Source: Lutimonas halocynthiae (GTDB lineage: Bacteria; Bacteroidota; Bacteroidia; Flavobacteriales; Flavobacteriaceae). Taken from it: DNA of 64,000 nt. The position numbers were made by a program, and so were the translations under genes. The DNA lies in contig NZ_JAUFQO010000004.1 in assembly GCF_030409835.1 (NCBI RefSeq), positions 186,001 through 250,000 of the forward strand, in the 5' to 3' direction. The notes beneath the pieces are model-generated. The model did not search any database. It saw only the letters and a program-made list of their open reading frames with translations, and was not told where the DNA came from. Every line of letters starts with the position of its first letter. Positions within the stretch are counted from its first letter, which is position 1. Below, in pieces: positions 15,471 through 25,038 of the stretch.

Positions 15471-17084
15471 ATGAAAAATTTAGTCCTTGGAAATGAAGCG
15501 CTGGCACAAGGCGCTATAGATGCTGGTATTTCAGGAGTCTATGCCTATCCTGGAACGCCTTCGACAGAAATAACCGAATATATTCAGACCTCAAAAATTG
15601 CGAAGGAACTCGGGATCCATTCCATGTGGTCAGTTAATGAAAAAACGGCTATGGAAGCGGCTTTAGGCATGTCATATAGCGGTAAAAGAGCCATGACAGT
15701 AATGAAACACGTTGGCCTTAACGTAGCTTCTGATGTGTTTATGAATATGGCCGTTTCGGGAATAAATGGCGGCTTGGTTGTGGTTGTAGCAGATGACCCT
15801 TCTATGCATTCTTCACAAAATGAACAAGATTCCAGATTTTATGGCAAATTTGCCAAAGTCCCGATTCTTGAGCCATCAAATCAACAAGAGGCCTATAATA
15901 TGATGCACTATGCGTTTGACCTTTCAGAAGAAACGCAACTTCCTGTTCTGTTAAGACTTGTAACTAGATTATCTCATTCCAAATCTGGCGTTACTTTTAA
16001 AGAAAGAAGGGCCCAGAATGGAATTCAATTACCCATAAATACTGATCGTTTCGCATTGATTCCGTCAAATGCTCGAAAACAATACAACAGGCTGGTTGAA
16101 AAAAAGGCCAACCTTCTTATTGCCTCAGAAACATCACCTTTTAACAAGCTCGGACAGCACAAAGACAGATCCTTAGGCATCATAGCCTGTGGAATTGGAT
16201 ACAACTATGTGATGGAGAATTTGTCTGAAGATTTAGAATTCTTTTCATTATTAAAGATCTCTCAATATCCATTGCCAAAAGAAAAAGTCAAAAAATTATA
16301 TCAGGAATGTGACGAAGTCCTTGTTGTAGAAGAAGGGTATCCACTCGTAGAAGAACTCATTCATGACTATTTCGGTAACAGTACCAAAGTCATTGGTAAA
16401 TTAAGTGGTGACTTGCCATTAACTGGTGAATTAACACCAAATCTGGTTGCAAGAGCCATTGGTCTTTACCGAAAAGAACCCCAGCCAGTATCAGATCTTG
16501 TGGTGGGTAGAGCACCGCAACTCTGTGAAGGGTGCGGCCATACCGATCTCTTTAAAGTGATACAGGAAATTCTACCTGAAATAGGACCTAAAAAAGTGTT
16601 TGGTGATATTGGATGTTATGCCTTGGGTGCCTTGCCTCCAGTAAATGCAATCAATACACTTATTGACATGGGAGCTTCTATAACCATGGCTAAAGGAGCT
16701 GCTGACGCTGGAGTAAAAAATGCCATTGCGGTTATAGGCGATTCTACATTTACCCATTCAGGGATGACGGGCCTGCTGGAAGCCGTTAATGAAAACACAT
16801 CCATTACGGTAGTGATTTCAGACAATTCGACTGTTGCTATGACAGGAGCCCAACCTTCTTTAGCGGTTGGTCGCTTAAAGAAGATTTGTCTCGGATTGGG
16901 CGTAGTTCCTGAGCATCTAAAAATGATTGTACCCTTAAAAAAGAATTTCAAACATAACCTTCAAGTTTTAAGAAATGAAGTTAAGCACAAAGGCGTATCC
17001 GTTATCATATCGGAGAGGCCCTGCATCAGGCTTAGCAGGGACAGCAAACAACAAATCAAACAAAAAATAGCCACCCTAAACTAA
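15471..17084 (+). CDS. iorA: Indolepyruvate oxidoreductase alpha subunit (IorA), lacking the ferredoxin domain
   Basis: 537 residues. The N-terminal pyrimidine-binding domain begins GNEALAQGAIDAGISGVYAY with YPGTPSTEI. The thiamine-diphosphate domain has the CEGCGHTDLF motif (about residue 350), then FGDIGCYALG and VIGDSTFTHSGM. Classical IorA proteins continue into a C-terminal domain with two [4Fe-4S] clusters; this one stops at ISERPCIRLSR plus a short Lys/Gln-rich tail, so no CxxCxxC clusters exist. With IorB it would oxidise aryl or other 2-oxo acids to acyl-CoA and CO2. The iorB gene follows after 11 bp. Confidence 0.9.
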   Translation: MKNLVLGNEALAQGAIDAGISGVYAYPGTPSTEITEYIQTSKIAKELGIHSMWSVNEKTAMEAALGMSYSGKRAMTVMKHVGLNVASDVFMNMAVSGINGGLVVVVADDPSMHSSQNEQDSRFYGKFAKVPILEPSNQQEAYNMMHYAFDLSEETQLPVLLRLVTRLSHSKSGVTFKERRAQNGIQLPINTDRFALIPSNARKQYNRLVEKKANLLIASETSPFNKLGQHKDRSLGIIACGIGYNYVMENLSEDLEFFSLLKISQYPLPKEKVKKLYQECDEVLVVEEGYPLVEELIHDYFGNSTKVIGKLSGDLPLTGELTPNLVARAIGLYRKEPQPVSDLVVGRAPQLCEGCGHTDLFKVIQEILPEIGPKKVFGDIGCYALGALPPVNAINTLIDMGASITMAKGAADAGVKNAIAVIGDSTFTHSGMTGLLEAVNENTSITVVISDNSTVAMTGAQPSLAVGRLKKICLGLGVVPEHLKMIVPLKKNFKHNLQVLRNEVKHKGVSVIISERPCIRLSRDSKQQIKQKIATLN

Positions 17085-17095
17085 AACCCCCATTC

Positions 17096-17689
17096 ATGAA
17101 ATCAAATATCATCCTATCCGGAGTAGGTGGACAAGGGATCCTCACTCTCGCCTCAATTATTGATCTTGCAGCCTTAAGCCAAGACCTATTTGTAAAACAA
17201 TCTGAAGTGCACGGAATGAGCCAACGCGGTGGAGCAGTTCAATGCCATGTTCGAATTTCCGACAAACAAATTTATTCTGATCTAATTCCTCAGGGGGAAG
17301 CTGATTTGATTCTTTCAGCAGAGCCCATGGAGCTCTTAAGACATTTTCCTTTCCTCAAAAAAAACGGGTGGATCATTACAGATTCGAGCACATTTGAAAA
17401 CATTGTGAATTACCCTGATAAGCACGACTTGTACAAGCAAATTAAAACCCATAAAAATCACATCATTATTAGTGCCAAGAGTTGTGCAAAAGAAATAGGT
17501 AATTCTAAAGTTTGTAATATGATATTACTTGGTGCTGCTGCTGAATACATCCCAATTCCGGAAGAAAAATTCTTTAGCGCCATCAACTATTTTTTTAAAG
17601 AAAAAAGTGAAAATATAAAACTTAAAAATATTGAAGCATTTAAAATCGGTCAGCAAAAAGCAAAAGATTTTGTTGAGTTTGCGTATTAG
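17096..17689 (+). CDS. iorB: Indolepyruvate oxidoreductase beta subunit (IorB)
   Basis: 197 residues, the usual IorB length, with the gamma-type oxidoreductase fold. It starts NIILSGVGGQGILTLASII and has the conserved VHGMSQRGGAVQCHVRIS block that binds CoA near the dimer interface. It forms an alpha2beta2-type enzyme with IorA, which lies 11 bp upstream. Its stop is 1 bp from the stop of the convergent aminotransferase gene. Confidence 0.92.
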   Translation: MKSNIILSGVGGQGILTLASIIDLAALSQDLFVKQSEVHGMSQRGGAVQCHVRISDKQIYSDLIPQGEADLILSAEPMELLRHFPFLKKNGWIITDSSTFENIVNYPDKHDLYKQIKTHKNHIIISAKSCAKEIGNSKVCNMILLGAAAEYIPIPEEKFFSAINYFFKEKSENIKLKNIEAFKIGQQKAKDFVEFAY

Positions 17690-17690
17690 A

Positions 17691-18905
17691 TCAAATTATT
17701 AAACTCTTGATTTTTAAATGTTCTTTTATCACATTGGCAAGAAGGAAAACTCCTTTTTCTATGCTGTCTTTTGGCATGTTCGAAAACGACAGCCTTAAAT
17801 GGTTGTCTTTTCTGCTCTCGGGGTCAAAGGTTCTTCCTGTGACGAAAACGACTCCCTGTGACAAGCAATCTTTAAAAAGTGACGTAGCATTTATTGATTC
17901 AGGCAATTTGAGCCACGCATAAAAACCTCCTTTGGGTACATTCCAAGAAACGCCTTTTGGAAGGTGCTTTTTCAAACTAGAATGGAGCAACTCGTATCTT
18001 TCACTGTACTCTTTTCTGAGAAATAAAAGATAAGGTTCTAGGTAGCCTCTTTCGATAAACTCATTGGCGAGTATCTGCATAAAATTGGAAGTACAGGCGT
18101 CTAAAGCCTGTTTGATTGTTTCGGCTTTCTCAAATATTTCCTGGGAAGATAGCATATAGCCCAATCTGAATCCAGGGCCCAAAATTTTCGAAAATGATCC
18201 GGTGTAAATAATATCTACATCATATCCTTTATAAGCCTTTATGGGTCTTGTCAATGGCGCCGTTTTATCATCAAAATAAAGATCTCCATAGGCATCATCT
18301 TCAATCAGAATGATATCAGTTCCTGATAAAACCTCCAACAATGCCCTTCGACGTTCCTCGGTATAAATAATACCAGCGGGATTGTGAAAATTTGGAGTTA
18401 TATATAAAAACTTAGGTTTCTGGGTCAGGTTAGCAATAGCTTCTTTTAAGGCTTGAATATCAATGCCCTGATCATCAATTGGGATTCCGATGATTTTTGC
18501 TCGATAGGTTTCAAAAACAGAAAGCGCACCAACAAAACAAGGGCATTCAGCAAGTATAACATCACCTTCGTTAACAAATTCTTGTGTAATAATACTAATG
18601 GCTTGTAAAGATCCAGTTGTTACCAATACCTTATCTGTACTTAATTTTAGCCCTTTTCTTTCCATCATCTTTTGAAGCGACTTCACTAGTGGAGGATATC
18701 CACTTGTAGGACCATATTGGAAGCATAGCTTCTTAATATCATCACTCAAATTTGACAGGATTTCATCGATTTCTTTTACAGGAAAAAGATCATTATTTGG
18801 CATACCGGCTGCAAAAGAAATCAAACCATCTTTTGAAGATTGTTTCATTAAAAGTTTAATGTCTTCGGAGTGCATTGAATTAACAGCTCGAGAGAATACG
18901 TACAT
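17691..18905 (-). CDS. PLP-dependent aminotransferase (LysN/aromatic type)
   Basis: 404 residues of fold-type I. It has the PLP lysine in YTGSFSKILGPGFRLGYM, the Asn/Asp pair in TPNFHNPAG and IEDDAYGDLYF, and a C-terminal Arg in HLRLSFSN for the substrate carboxylate. The length and motifs match 2-aminoadipate/multi-substrate aminotransferases; there is no N-terminal winged-helix domain, so it is not a MocR regulator. It converges on iorB, which suggests it feeds 2-oxo acids (aryl pyruvates) to IorAB. The precise amino acid is not determined. Confidence 0.85.
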   Translation of the reverse strand: MYVFSRAVNSMHSEDIKLLMKQSSKDGLISFAAGMPNNDLFPVKEIDEILSNLSDDIKKLCFQYGPTSGYPPLVKSLQKMMERKGLKLSTDKVLVTTGSLQAISIITQEFVNEGDVILAECPCFVGALSVFETYRAKIIGIPIDDQGIDIQALKEAIANLTQKPKFLYITPNFHNPAGIIYTEERRRALLEVLSGTDIILIEDDAYGDLYFDDKTAPLTRPIKAYKGYDVDIIYTGSFSKILGPGFRLGYMLSSQEIFEKAETIKQALDACTSNFMQILANEFIERGYLEPYLLFLRKEYSERYELLHSSLKKHLPKGVSWNVPKGGFYAWLKLPESINATSLFKDCLSQGVVFVTGRTFDPESRKDNHLRLSFSNMPKDSIEKGVFLLANVIKEHLKIKSLII

Positions 18906-19019
18906 ACCAACTGAACTAAGATTTAACTATTCAAAGTAAGCACTTTTTTAAGCATTATGACTTGATAAATATCATCTAATTGATCATTTTTTTTGACTTA
19001 ATTTACAATTCAATATCAC

Positions 19020-21083
19020 ATGATTATGTTGCATGCAAAACTAATCAATCCGGCAAGTATAGCTGTCATAGGAGGGTCAGATAACACAGACAGTATTGGC
19101 GGAAGCGTGCTTAAAAACCTGATTGATCAGCAATTTAAAGGGAAATTATATGTGGTAAATCCAAAAAAAGACGAAGTTCAAAAAGTTATATCCTTTAGAG
19201 ACGCCTCCTTATTACCCAAAACTGATCTGGCAATTATCGCGATCCCAGCCATAGATATTGAAGCGGTAGTGACATTACTTTTAGAGGACAAAGAAACAAA
19301 AGCTTTTATAATTTACGCTGCGGGGTTTGCAGAACTCAACGACAGCGGAAGCCAGCTGCAAGATAAAATAACAAAACGCATCACTGAGGCAGGAGGCAGT
19401 CTTTTGGGGCCTAACAATATAGGTATGATCAATCAGAATTATGCCGGTGTTTTCACAAAGCCGATTCCCAAAATAGATAAAAAAGGAGTCGATTTTATTT
19501 CGGGATCAGGAGCTACTGCTGTTTTCACCTTGGAAGTAGCAGAACAAATAGGTTTGAAATTCTCCAGTTTATTTACCGTTGGCAACAGTGCACAGGTAGG
19601 AGTTGAAGAAGTGCTTGAATACCTTGATACGTCTTTTGTACCCGGAGAAAGTAGCCTTGTTAAAATGCTATATATCGAGGGCATAAAAAATTCAGAAAAA
19701 CTTCTAACACATTGCCTATCTCTTAGACAAAAAGGCTGTTCAATAATAGCCTTAAAATCTGGTATTACTGACAAAGGTAAAGCTGCGGCCTCTTCGCATA
19801 CCGGGGCAATGGTGAATAGCGATTTATTCGTTTCAGCCCTCTTTAAAAAAGCTGGTATCATACGATGTCAAAGCCGACATGAATTAGTGACTTGTGCAGC
19901 ACTACTTCAAATTTCAAACAAAAGACCAAAGAAATTTGCCATCGTAACACATGCCGGTGGACCCGCTGTGATTTTAACAGATACACTTAGCCGTAATGGA
20001 TTAATTATTCCGGATCTAAATGAAAATCATCAGCAAAATTTAAAGAAACTATTATACCCGGGTGCCATTGCAAAGAACCCGATTGACATTCTTGCTACAG
20101 GTAATGCTGAACAGCTAGGCGATGTTCTTGATTATTGTGAAAATGAACTGACCGAGATAGAGGGCACTATTGTTATTTTTGGCAGCCCTGGATTGGGAAG
20201 CGTCAATGATGCCTTCCAAATGATTCACCAAAAAATAAGGGAATCACATAAACCCATTTACGCCATTTTACCTTCAACTGTTAATGTGCATGAAGAAATT
20301 CAACACTTCATTCAAAAAGGAAATCTAGCCTTTAGCGATGAATACCTATTCGGAACTTGTCTCTCGATAATAACAAACGCAAGACCTCAAATTAATAAAT
20401 CATCGCCTGAAAATATCATAGATGTTGATAGAATTCGGGCATTGATAAAAAATTTTACAAATGGCTTTATCAATCCAGAACAAGTATATGAACTGCTAAC
20501 AGCAGCAAATATAAAAATGGCGAAACAGGTCTTGGTTCACTCTGAATCAGATTTATTGAATGCAGCCAGATCATTGGAGTATCCAGTTGTTCAAAAAGTG
20601 GTGGGACCACTTCATAAAAGTGATACAAAAGGAGTCATAACAAGTGTCCTTAATATTACTGAACTGATGTATAATTTTAGAAAATTAATCAAACAAAAGG
20701 GAGTTAAGGCAGTAATGATCCAACAAATGATTTCTGGTAAAGAAGTATTTATAGGTTCAAAAAGGGAATCGGGCTTCTCCCCGCTTATCTTATGTGGCGC
20801 AGGAGGTATTTATATCGAAGCCTTACATGACATCAGTAATTCATTAGCACCTGTAGGTATTAATGAAGCCAAAGAAATGGTAGATCAATTAACAATCAAA
20901 CCCATTTTAGAGGGAATACGAGGCGAAGAACCTTGTAATCTGGAGGCCTTTTATGAAACCATAAAAAAAATATCCAACTTGCTGATGGTTACACCAGAAA
21001 TAGCTGAGTTAGACATCAACCCATTAATAATATCTGAAAAAGATATCGTGGCTGTAGATGCCCGAATCAAGATTAAAAAATAA
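19020..21083 (+). CDS. ADP-forming acyl-CoA synthetase (acetate-CoA ligase, ADP-forming), alpha-beta fusion
   Basis: 687 residues in the order of fused ACD enzymes: CoA-binding domain (about 5-130, IAVIGGSDNTDSIGG), succinyl-CoA-synthetase-like domains (about 145-430) with the phospho-histidine block ASSHTGAMVNSD near residue 260, and an ATP-grasp domain (about 470-687, ending EIAELDINPLI). It converts acyl-CoA, ADP and phosphate to acid, CoA and ATP. Beside iorAB and an aminotransferase it would conserve energy from amino-acid-derived acyl-CoA. The ATG at 19020 is used; a second in-frame ATG at 19026 is equally possible. Confidence 0.9.
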   Translation: MIMLHAKLINPASIAVIGGSDNTDSIGGSVLKNLIDQQFKGKLYVVNPKKDEVQKVISFRDASLLPKTDLAIIAIPAIDIEAVVTLLLEDKETKAFIIYAAGFAELNDSGSQLQDKITKRITEAGGSLLGPNNIGMINQNYAGVFTKPIPKIDKKGVDFISGSGATAVFTLEVAEQIGLKFSSLFTVGNSAQVGVEEVLEYLDTSFVPGESSLVKMLYIEGIKNSEKLLTHCLSLRQKGCSIIALKSGITDKGKAAASSHTGAMVNSDLFVSALFKKAGIIRCQSRHELVTCAALLQISNKRPKKFAIVTHAGGPAVILTDTLSRNGLIIPDLNENHQQNLKKLLYPGAIAKNPIDILATGNAEQLGDVLDYCENELTEIEGTIVIFGSPGLGSVNDAFQMIHQKIRESHKPIYAILPSTVNVHEEIQHFIQKGNLAFSDEYLFGTCLSIITNARPQINKSSPENIIDVDRIRALIKNFTNGFINPEQVYELLTAANIKMAKQVLVHSESDLLNAARSLEYPVVQKVVGPLHKSDTKGVITSVLNITELMYNFRKLIKQKGVKAVMIQQMISGKEVFIGSKRESGFSPLILCGAGGIYIEALHDISNSLAPVGINEAKEMVDQLTIKPILEGIRGEEPCNLEAFYETIKKISNLLMVTPEIAELDINPLIISEKDIVAVDARIKIKK

Positions 21084-21094
21084 TGGCGCTAGCT

Positions 21095-22216
21095 TCACAG
21101 CGGCACAACCTCTCCTCTTTCATTTGAAGTATCACTTCCTAGATAAAAACTGTGATCTTGAGCGATGATCCTTTTTCTTAGTTCATGAAGTTCTGGCTGA
21201 TGCATTTCATGAATTATTTGACCATACTTTTGGGAATTGCTGTCAAAAAAAATGATTTCCTGAATTATATTACCCTCCTCTACCTGAGACATTAAACAGC
21301 CTTGAGTGCCTGGAAATTTCTTCTTTAATGCATCAAATATAGTCTTATCATTCCCTGCATAAATCCAATTAGTCATCACTGGAATAGTTTTAGTCTCTTT
21401 TGATCCTATCATCGATTTAACTGAAATCATCATACTGATAAGACCATCCACAATACCATATAATCCTGCGCTGTTTGGAAAATGTTTTTTATGAAAAATA
21501 CTGAGTGCCCCATAAAAATTTTCAAGATAGAACTTATCTTTTATGGTGCTTTCTCCTTTAAAATGAAGCACCTTATTGCTACCAACATAAAAGTTTTTAA
21601 AACCTGCTTTTGTTATTCTGTAACTTAGATCAATATCTTCGCCATACATAAAAAAGTCTTCATCAAATCCGGCAATTTTATCATAAACCTCCTTTTTAAT
21701 AAACATGAAAGCTCCTGTTAAAACATCTATCTCAGCAATTTCATCCTTGCCAATATGATTGGCATAATAATATTTGGAATAACCTAGTAATTTAGCCCCG
21801 GCAACCTTCAAATCAGGAAAATTTCGTTTGCTCTCAGGAAGGTACTTCCCTGAGCCATCCATAAACTGCACCCCAGCCGCACCGAAATTATTTTGCTTCT
21901 CACTAAAACGCAACATTTCTGAAAGAGTGGTTTCCGTTAGCATAGTGTCTGGATTCAAAATCAGGATATAGTCTCCTTGCGCTAATGCCGCGCCTTGATT
22001 ATTGGCTTTTCCAAAACCAACATTCTTTGAATTCTTTATATATTTAATCTTAGGGAAATCTTCATCTAGCATGTCACAACTGCCATCCTTTGAATCATTG
22101 TCAACCACTATGATTTCAATGTCAATAGCAATATCAGAACTTAGAATACTGCAGATGCAATTCTTGAGAAAATACCGGGCGTTATAATTGACAATGACAA
22201 CTGAGATACGAATCAC
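21095..22216 (-). CDS. Glycosyltransferase family 2
   Basis: 373 residues. The GT-A domain has SVVIVNYNARYFLKNCICS at the N-terminus, VVDNDSKDGS for the nucleotide, the metal motif ILNPDTML and a later GAFMFIKKEVYDKIAGFDE acceptor region with MYGEDIDLSYR. This matches rhamnosyltransferase-like GT2 enzymes for surface polysaccharide. About 110 C-terminal residues follow the catalytic domain, including a hydrophobic stretch and an extra cytosolic segment. The start codon is GTG (22214-22216); no in-frame ATG gives the conserved N-terminus. It is isolated from other glycan genes. Confidence 0.88.
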   Translation of the reverse strand: MIRISVVIVNYNARYFLKNCICSILSSDIAIDIEIIVVDNDSKDGSCDMLDEDFPKIKYIKNSKNVGFGKANNQGAALAQGDYILILNPDTMLTETTLSEMLRFSEKQNNFGAAGVQFMDGSGKYLPESKRNFPDLKVAGAKLLGYSKYYYANHIGKDEIAEIDVLTGAFMFIKKEVYDKIAGFDEDFFMYGEDIDLSYRITKAGFKNFYVGSNKVLHFKGESTIKDKFYLENFYGALSIFHKKHFPNSAGLYGIVDGLISMMISVKSMIGSKETKTIPVMTNWIYAGNDKTIFDALKKKFPGTQGCLMSQVEEGNIIQEIIFFDSNSQKYGQIIHEMHQPELHELRKRIIAQDHSFYLGSDTSNERGEVVPL

Positions 22217-22273
22217 AGGGTGTAGATTTTTGGTAAAAATATGACAATTTATTATTTAGTCAAGACTTAGCTA

Positions 22274-22281
22274 TATATTTG
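22274..22281 (+). promoter_or_regulatory. TATATTTG -7 box for the 22301 gene
   Basis: TATATTTG fits the Bacteroidota -7 consensus and lies 19 nt before the ATG at 22301. No clear -33 TTG is present. Confidence 0.4.
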
Positions 22282-22300
22282 TGTCTATAATAAATCAGTC

Positions 22301-22771
22301 ATGAAATCAGCTACTGTAAGGGAAATAAAAAAAGAACTCCAGGAAAGATCTCCAAAAGAGATTTTAGAATTATGTCTGCGACTGTCTAGATTTAAAAAAG
22401 AGAATAAAGAGTTACTCACCTATTTACTATTTGAAGCTTCTGATGAGGCCACGTATATTGAAAGTGTTAAGGAAGAAATTGATGAAAAGTTTGAAAAGGT
22501 AAACCGGAAAAGTCCTTATTTTGTCAAGAAAAGTATTCGAACCATTCTGAATCACACTAAAAAATATATTCGCTACTCGCAAAACAAAGAGACAGAACTT
22601 GAATTACTCATTTACTTTATTCAGAAACTAAAATCATTCCAGCCTTCTATACATAGAAATAGAAAAGTGGAAACCATCTACCTCAGGTTGATTCAAGAAT
22701 GCAAAAAAAAGACCGCCCTTCTTCATGAAGACCTGCAATATGATTATTACAGAGAATTAGAAGAATTCTAA
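22301..22771 (+). CDS. Conserved hypothetical helical protein
   Basis: 156 residues, no signal peptide and no membrane helix, very rich in Lys and Glu (for example KKELQERSPKEILELCLRL and EEIDEKFEKVNRKSPYFVKK) and predicted from composition to be almost all alpha-helical. I do not recognise a functional family. It has its own promoter-like box and is convergent with recR, whose stop lies 29 bp beyond. The codon use looks like its neighbours. Gene call is firm, function unknown. Confidence 0.7.
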   Translation: MKSATVREIKKELQERSPKEILELCLRLSRFKKENKELLTYLLFEASDEATYIESVKEEIDEKFEKVNRKSPYFVKKSIRTILNHTKKYIRYSQNKETELELLIYFIQKLKSFQPSIHRNRKVETIYLRLIQECKKKTALLHEDLQYDYYRELEEF

Positions 22772-22800
22772 GTCTTGGCTATTGTAAATTACTGAAGAAA

Positions 22801-23418
22801 TCAATGCTTTAGTGACTGATGAAAAGGAACCCTATTTAAAATACTACGCCCAAGGGTTACCTCATCTGCATACTCAATCTCATCTCCTACTGAAATACCT
22901 CTTGCGATTGTGGTTAAATTCACCTCAAACTTTTGCAGTTGTCTATAAATATAGAAATTGGTTGTATCACCTTCCATAGTCGAACTTAAGGCTAAAATAA
23001 CTTCCTTAATTTCTCCATCAGCTACTTTTCGGACCAAATCTTCAATAGTAAGATTATGCGGCCCTATCCCTTCCATAGGAGAAATTTTCCCGCCAAGCAC
23101 ATGATAAAATCCTTTGAATTGAGAAGTATTTTCTATGGCCATGACGTCTCTGATATCCTCTACGACACATATTGCACTCGGATCTCTTCTTGGGTTTCTA
23201 CATATCTCACATAATTCAACGTCAGAGATATTATGACAATTCTTACATAGCTTGATCTCGTCTCTAAAACTCGACAATGCTTCAGTAAGATAGTGAGTCT
23301 GTTCTTTTGGTTGTTTTAATAGGTGCAAGACAAGTCGAAGTGCTGTTCTCCTACCTATTCCAGGCAACTGGGCCATCTCATTGACCGCATTTTCTAAAAG
23401 TTTTGAAGAAAAATCCAT
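22801..23418 (-). CDS. recR: Recombination mediator protein RecR
   Basis: 205 residues from the ATG at 23418, the usual RecR size. The helix-hairpin-helix is at [17 protein letters not shown], the zinc finger is [16 protein letters not shown] and the Toprim domain begins [16 protein letters not shown]. RecR helps RecF/RecO load RecA at gaps. A longer frame to 23538 adds a cysteine- and phenylalanine-rich non-conserved stretch and is rejected. A TACATTTG box ends 4 nt before the ATG. Confidence 0.96.
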   Translation of the reverse strand: MDFSSKLLENAVNEMAQLPGIGRRTALRLVLHLLKQPKEQTHYLTEALSSFRDEIKLCKNCHNISDVELCEICRNPRRDPSAICVVEDIRDVMAIENTSQFKGFYHVLGGKISPMEGIGPHNLTIEDLVRKVADGEIKEVILALSSTMEGDTTNFYIYRQLQKFEVNLTTIARGISVGDEIEYADEVTLGRSILNRVPFHQSLKH

Positions 23419-23422
23419 GCAG

Positions 23423-23430
23423 CAAATGTA
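23423..23430 (-). promoter_or_regulatory. TACATTTG -7 box 4 nt before recR
   Basis: On the minus strand the sequence runs TACATTTG-CTGC-ATG. The box is a perfect TAnnTTTG. A TTG lies about 24 nt further upstream, slightly too far for a standard -33. A leaderless recR transcript is the simplest reading. Confidence 0.45.
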
Positions 23431-23547
23431 AGGTTTTTTTAAAATTTTTACTATCAAAACCGAGAGGCAAAAAAAACAAAATATATTCATTTGAATTCCA
23501 CATTTCTCCCAACAAAAACAATTATTTTTACATTTCAATTATTCTGT

Positions 23548-25017
23548 ATGTCTCCCTTTTTACTATTAAGTATAATCCTCATTTACTTTGCTGTACTTGT
23601 TGCAATTACTTATTTTACTTCTAAAGATGACAGCAACGAAGTTTTTTTTAAAGCCAATAGAAACTCTCCCTGGTATGTGGTTGCTTTTGGAATGATTGGG
23701 GCATCTCTTTCCGGGGTCACTTTTATATCGGTGCCTGGCTGGGTTGACAGTACGCAATTCAGTTATATGCAAATCGTGATTGGATATTTTTTTGGTTACG
23801 TTATTATTGCTGCGGTCTTACTTCCGCTCTATTACAGGATGAACCTCACTTCTATTTACGAATACCTTCTGATCAGATTCGGACCTAGAAGTCATAAAAT
23901 GGGGGCCTTTTTCTTTTTGCTTTCGCGAATATTAATTGCTTCGTTTCGCCTATTCCTGGTCGCTTCAGTTTTACAATATTTTATACTTGACACATGGTAT
24001 ATTCCCTTTGAACTTACTGTGATCTTTTCAGTCTTATTTATATGGTTATATACCTATAGAGCTGGGATAAAAACAATCGTCTGGACTGACACGCTTCAAA
24101 CCTTTCTCATGATCGCAGCCGTGATATTTGCTGTTGTCATCCTTTTAGACAGGCTTCCATTTACATTTATGGAATTTATAAATTCAGATGACTTTAAAGC
24201 CTACCGTAAGACCTTTTTTGATGATGATATTAATGACCGTAAACACTGGCTGAAATCATTTCTAGGAGGTATGTTTATTGCCATTGCCATGACAGGCTTA
24301 GACCAGGATAATATGCAAAAAAATCTGACCTGTAAAAACCTGAGAGCATCGCAGAAAAACGTTATTTCTCTGGGTTTGGTCTTAATACCAGTGAATTTAA
24401 TTTTTCTCTTCCTGGGTGCCTTGTTATTCACTTATGCCAATATCAATCAGGTAGAAATTCCTGTTGTAGAAGGGAAAATGAAGACAGATTTATTATTTCC
24501 TGAGATTGCTTTAAACCAAAATTTCGGAAACGGACTTGGCATTATATTTATATTGGGTTTGATCGCAGCAGCTTATTCAAGTGCTGACAGTGCGCTTACT
24601 TCTTTGACCACATCTTTTAGTATTGATTTTATAGGCATTGATTCTAAACCAAAAAAAGATAAGAAGAAAATTCGAAAGTGGATTCATCTCTTGTTTTCTG
24701 TTTTATTGGTAGGCATCATTATTGCTTATCAGTATATTCTTGAAGACAACGTCATTAGTAGTTTGCTCAAAGTTTCATCTTATACTTATGGACCTCTTTT
24801 AGGTTTGTTTTCTTTTGGAATCTTGACTAAATACAAGTTGAATGAAAAATGGGTTTGGTTTGTAGCCATTGCTGCATTGAGCCTTAGTTATGCACTAAAT
24901 ATATACTCTCAAAGCCTATTTAATGGGTATAATTTTGGTTATGAAATTCTAATTGTAAATGGTTTATTAACCTTTATTGGATTGTATCTGATACGCAGTA
25001 AAAGCGAATCAAATTAA
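23548..25017 (+). CDS. Sodium:solute symporter (SSS family)
   Basis: 489 residues from the ATG at 23548 (upstream extension to 23491 is not conserved-looking). About 13 hydrophobic helices. SSS features are [20 protein letters not shown] near residue 50, [20 protein letters not shown], and the sodium-site helix [20 protein letters not shown] near residue 350. Substrate unknown; the family carries sugars, organic acids and amino acids. Divergent from recR. The pdxH gene follows 21 bp later. Confidence 0.88.
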   Translation: MSPFLLLSIILIYFAVLVAITYFTSKDDSNEVFFKANRNSPWYVVAFGMIGASLSGVTFISVPGWVDSTQFSYMQIVIGYFFGYVIIAAVLLPLYYRMNLTSIYEYLLIRFGPRSHKMGAFFFLLSRILIASFRLFLVASVLQYFILDTWYIPFELTVIFSVLFIWLYTYRAGIKTIVWTDTLQTFLMIAAVIFAVVILLDRLPFTFMEFINSDDFKAYRKTFFDDDINDRKHWLKSFLGGMFIAIAMTGLDQDNMQKNLTCKNLRASQKNVISLGLVLIPVNLIFLFLGALLFTYANINQVEIPVVEGKMKTDLLFPEIALNQNFGNGLGIIFILGLIAAAYSSADSALTSLTTSFSIDFIGIDSKPKKDKKKIRKWIHLLFSVLLVGIIIAYQYILEDNVISSLLKVSSYTYGPLLGLFSFGILTKYKLNEKWVWFVAIAALSLSYALNIYSQSLFNGYNFGYEILIVNGLLTFIGLYLIRSKSESN

Positions 25018-25026
25018 AAATTAACG

Positions 25027-25034
25027 TATTTTTG
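25027..25034 (+). promoter_or_regulatory. TATTTTTG -7 box 4 nt before pdxH
   Basis: The order is TATTTTTG-AAGC-ATG, in the 21-bp gap between the symporter and pdxH. It suggests that pdxH also has its own, leaderless transcript. Confidence 0.4.
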
Positions 25035-25038
25035 AAGC

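Noticed and set aside
17691-18905. MocR-type regulator
   Set aside because: It has the aminotransferase domain only, with no N-terminal winged helix.
23419-23538. Upstream extension of RecR
   Set aside because: The added 40 residues are Cys/Phe-rich and not part of RecR; the ATG at 23418 fits the family.
23491-23547. Upstream extension of the sodium symporter
   Set aside because: The added residues are not symporter-like; the ATG at 23548 gives the standard N-terminal helix.
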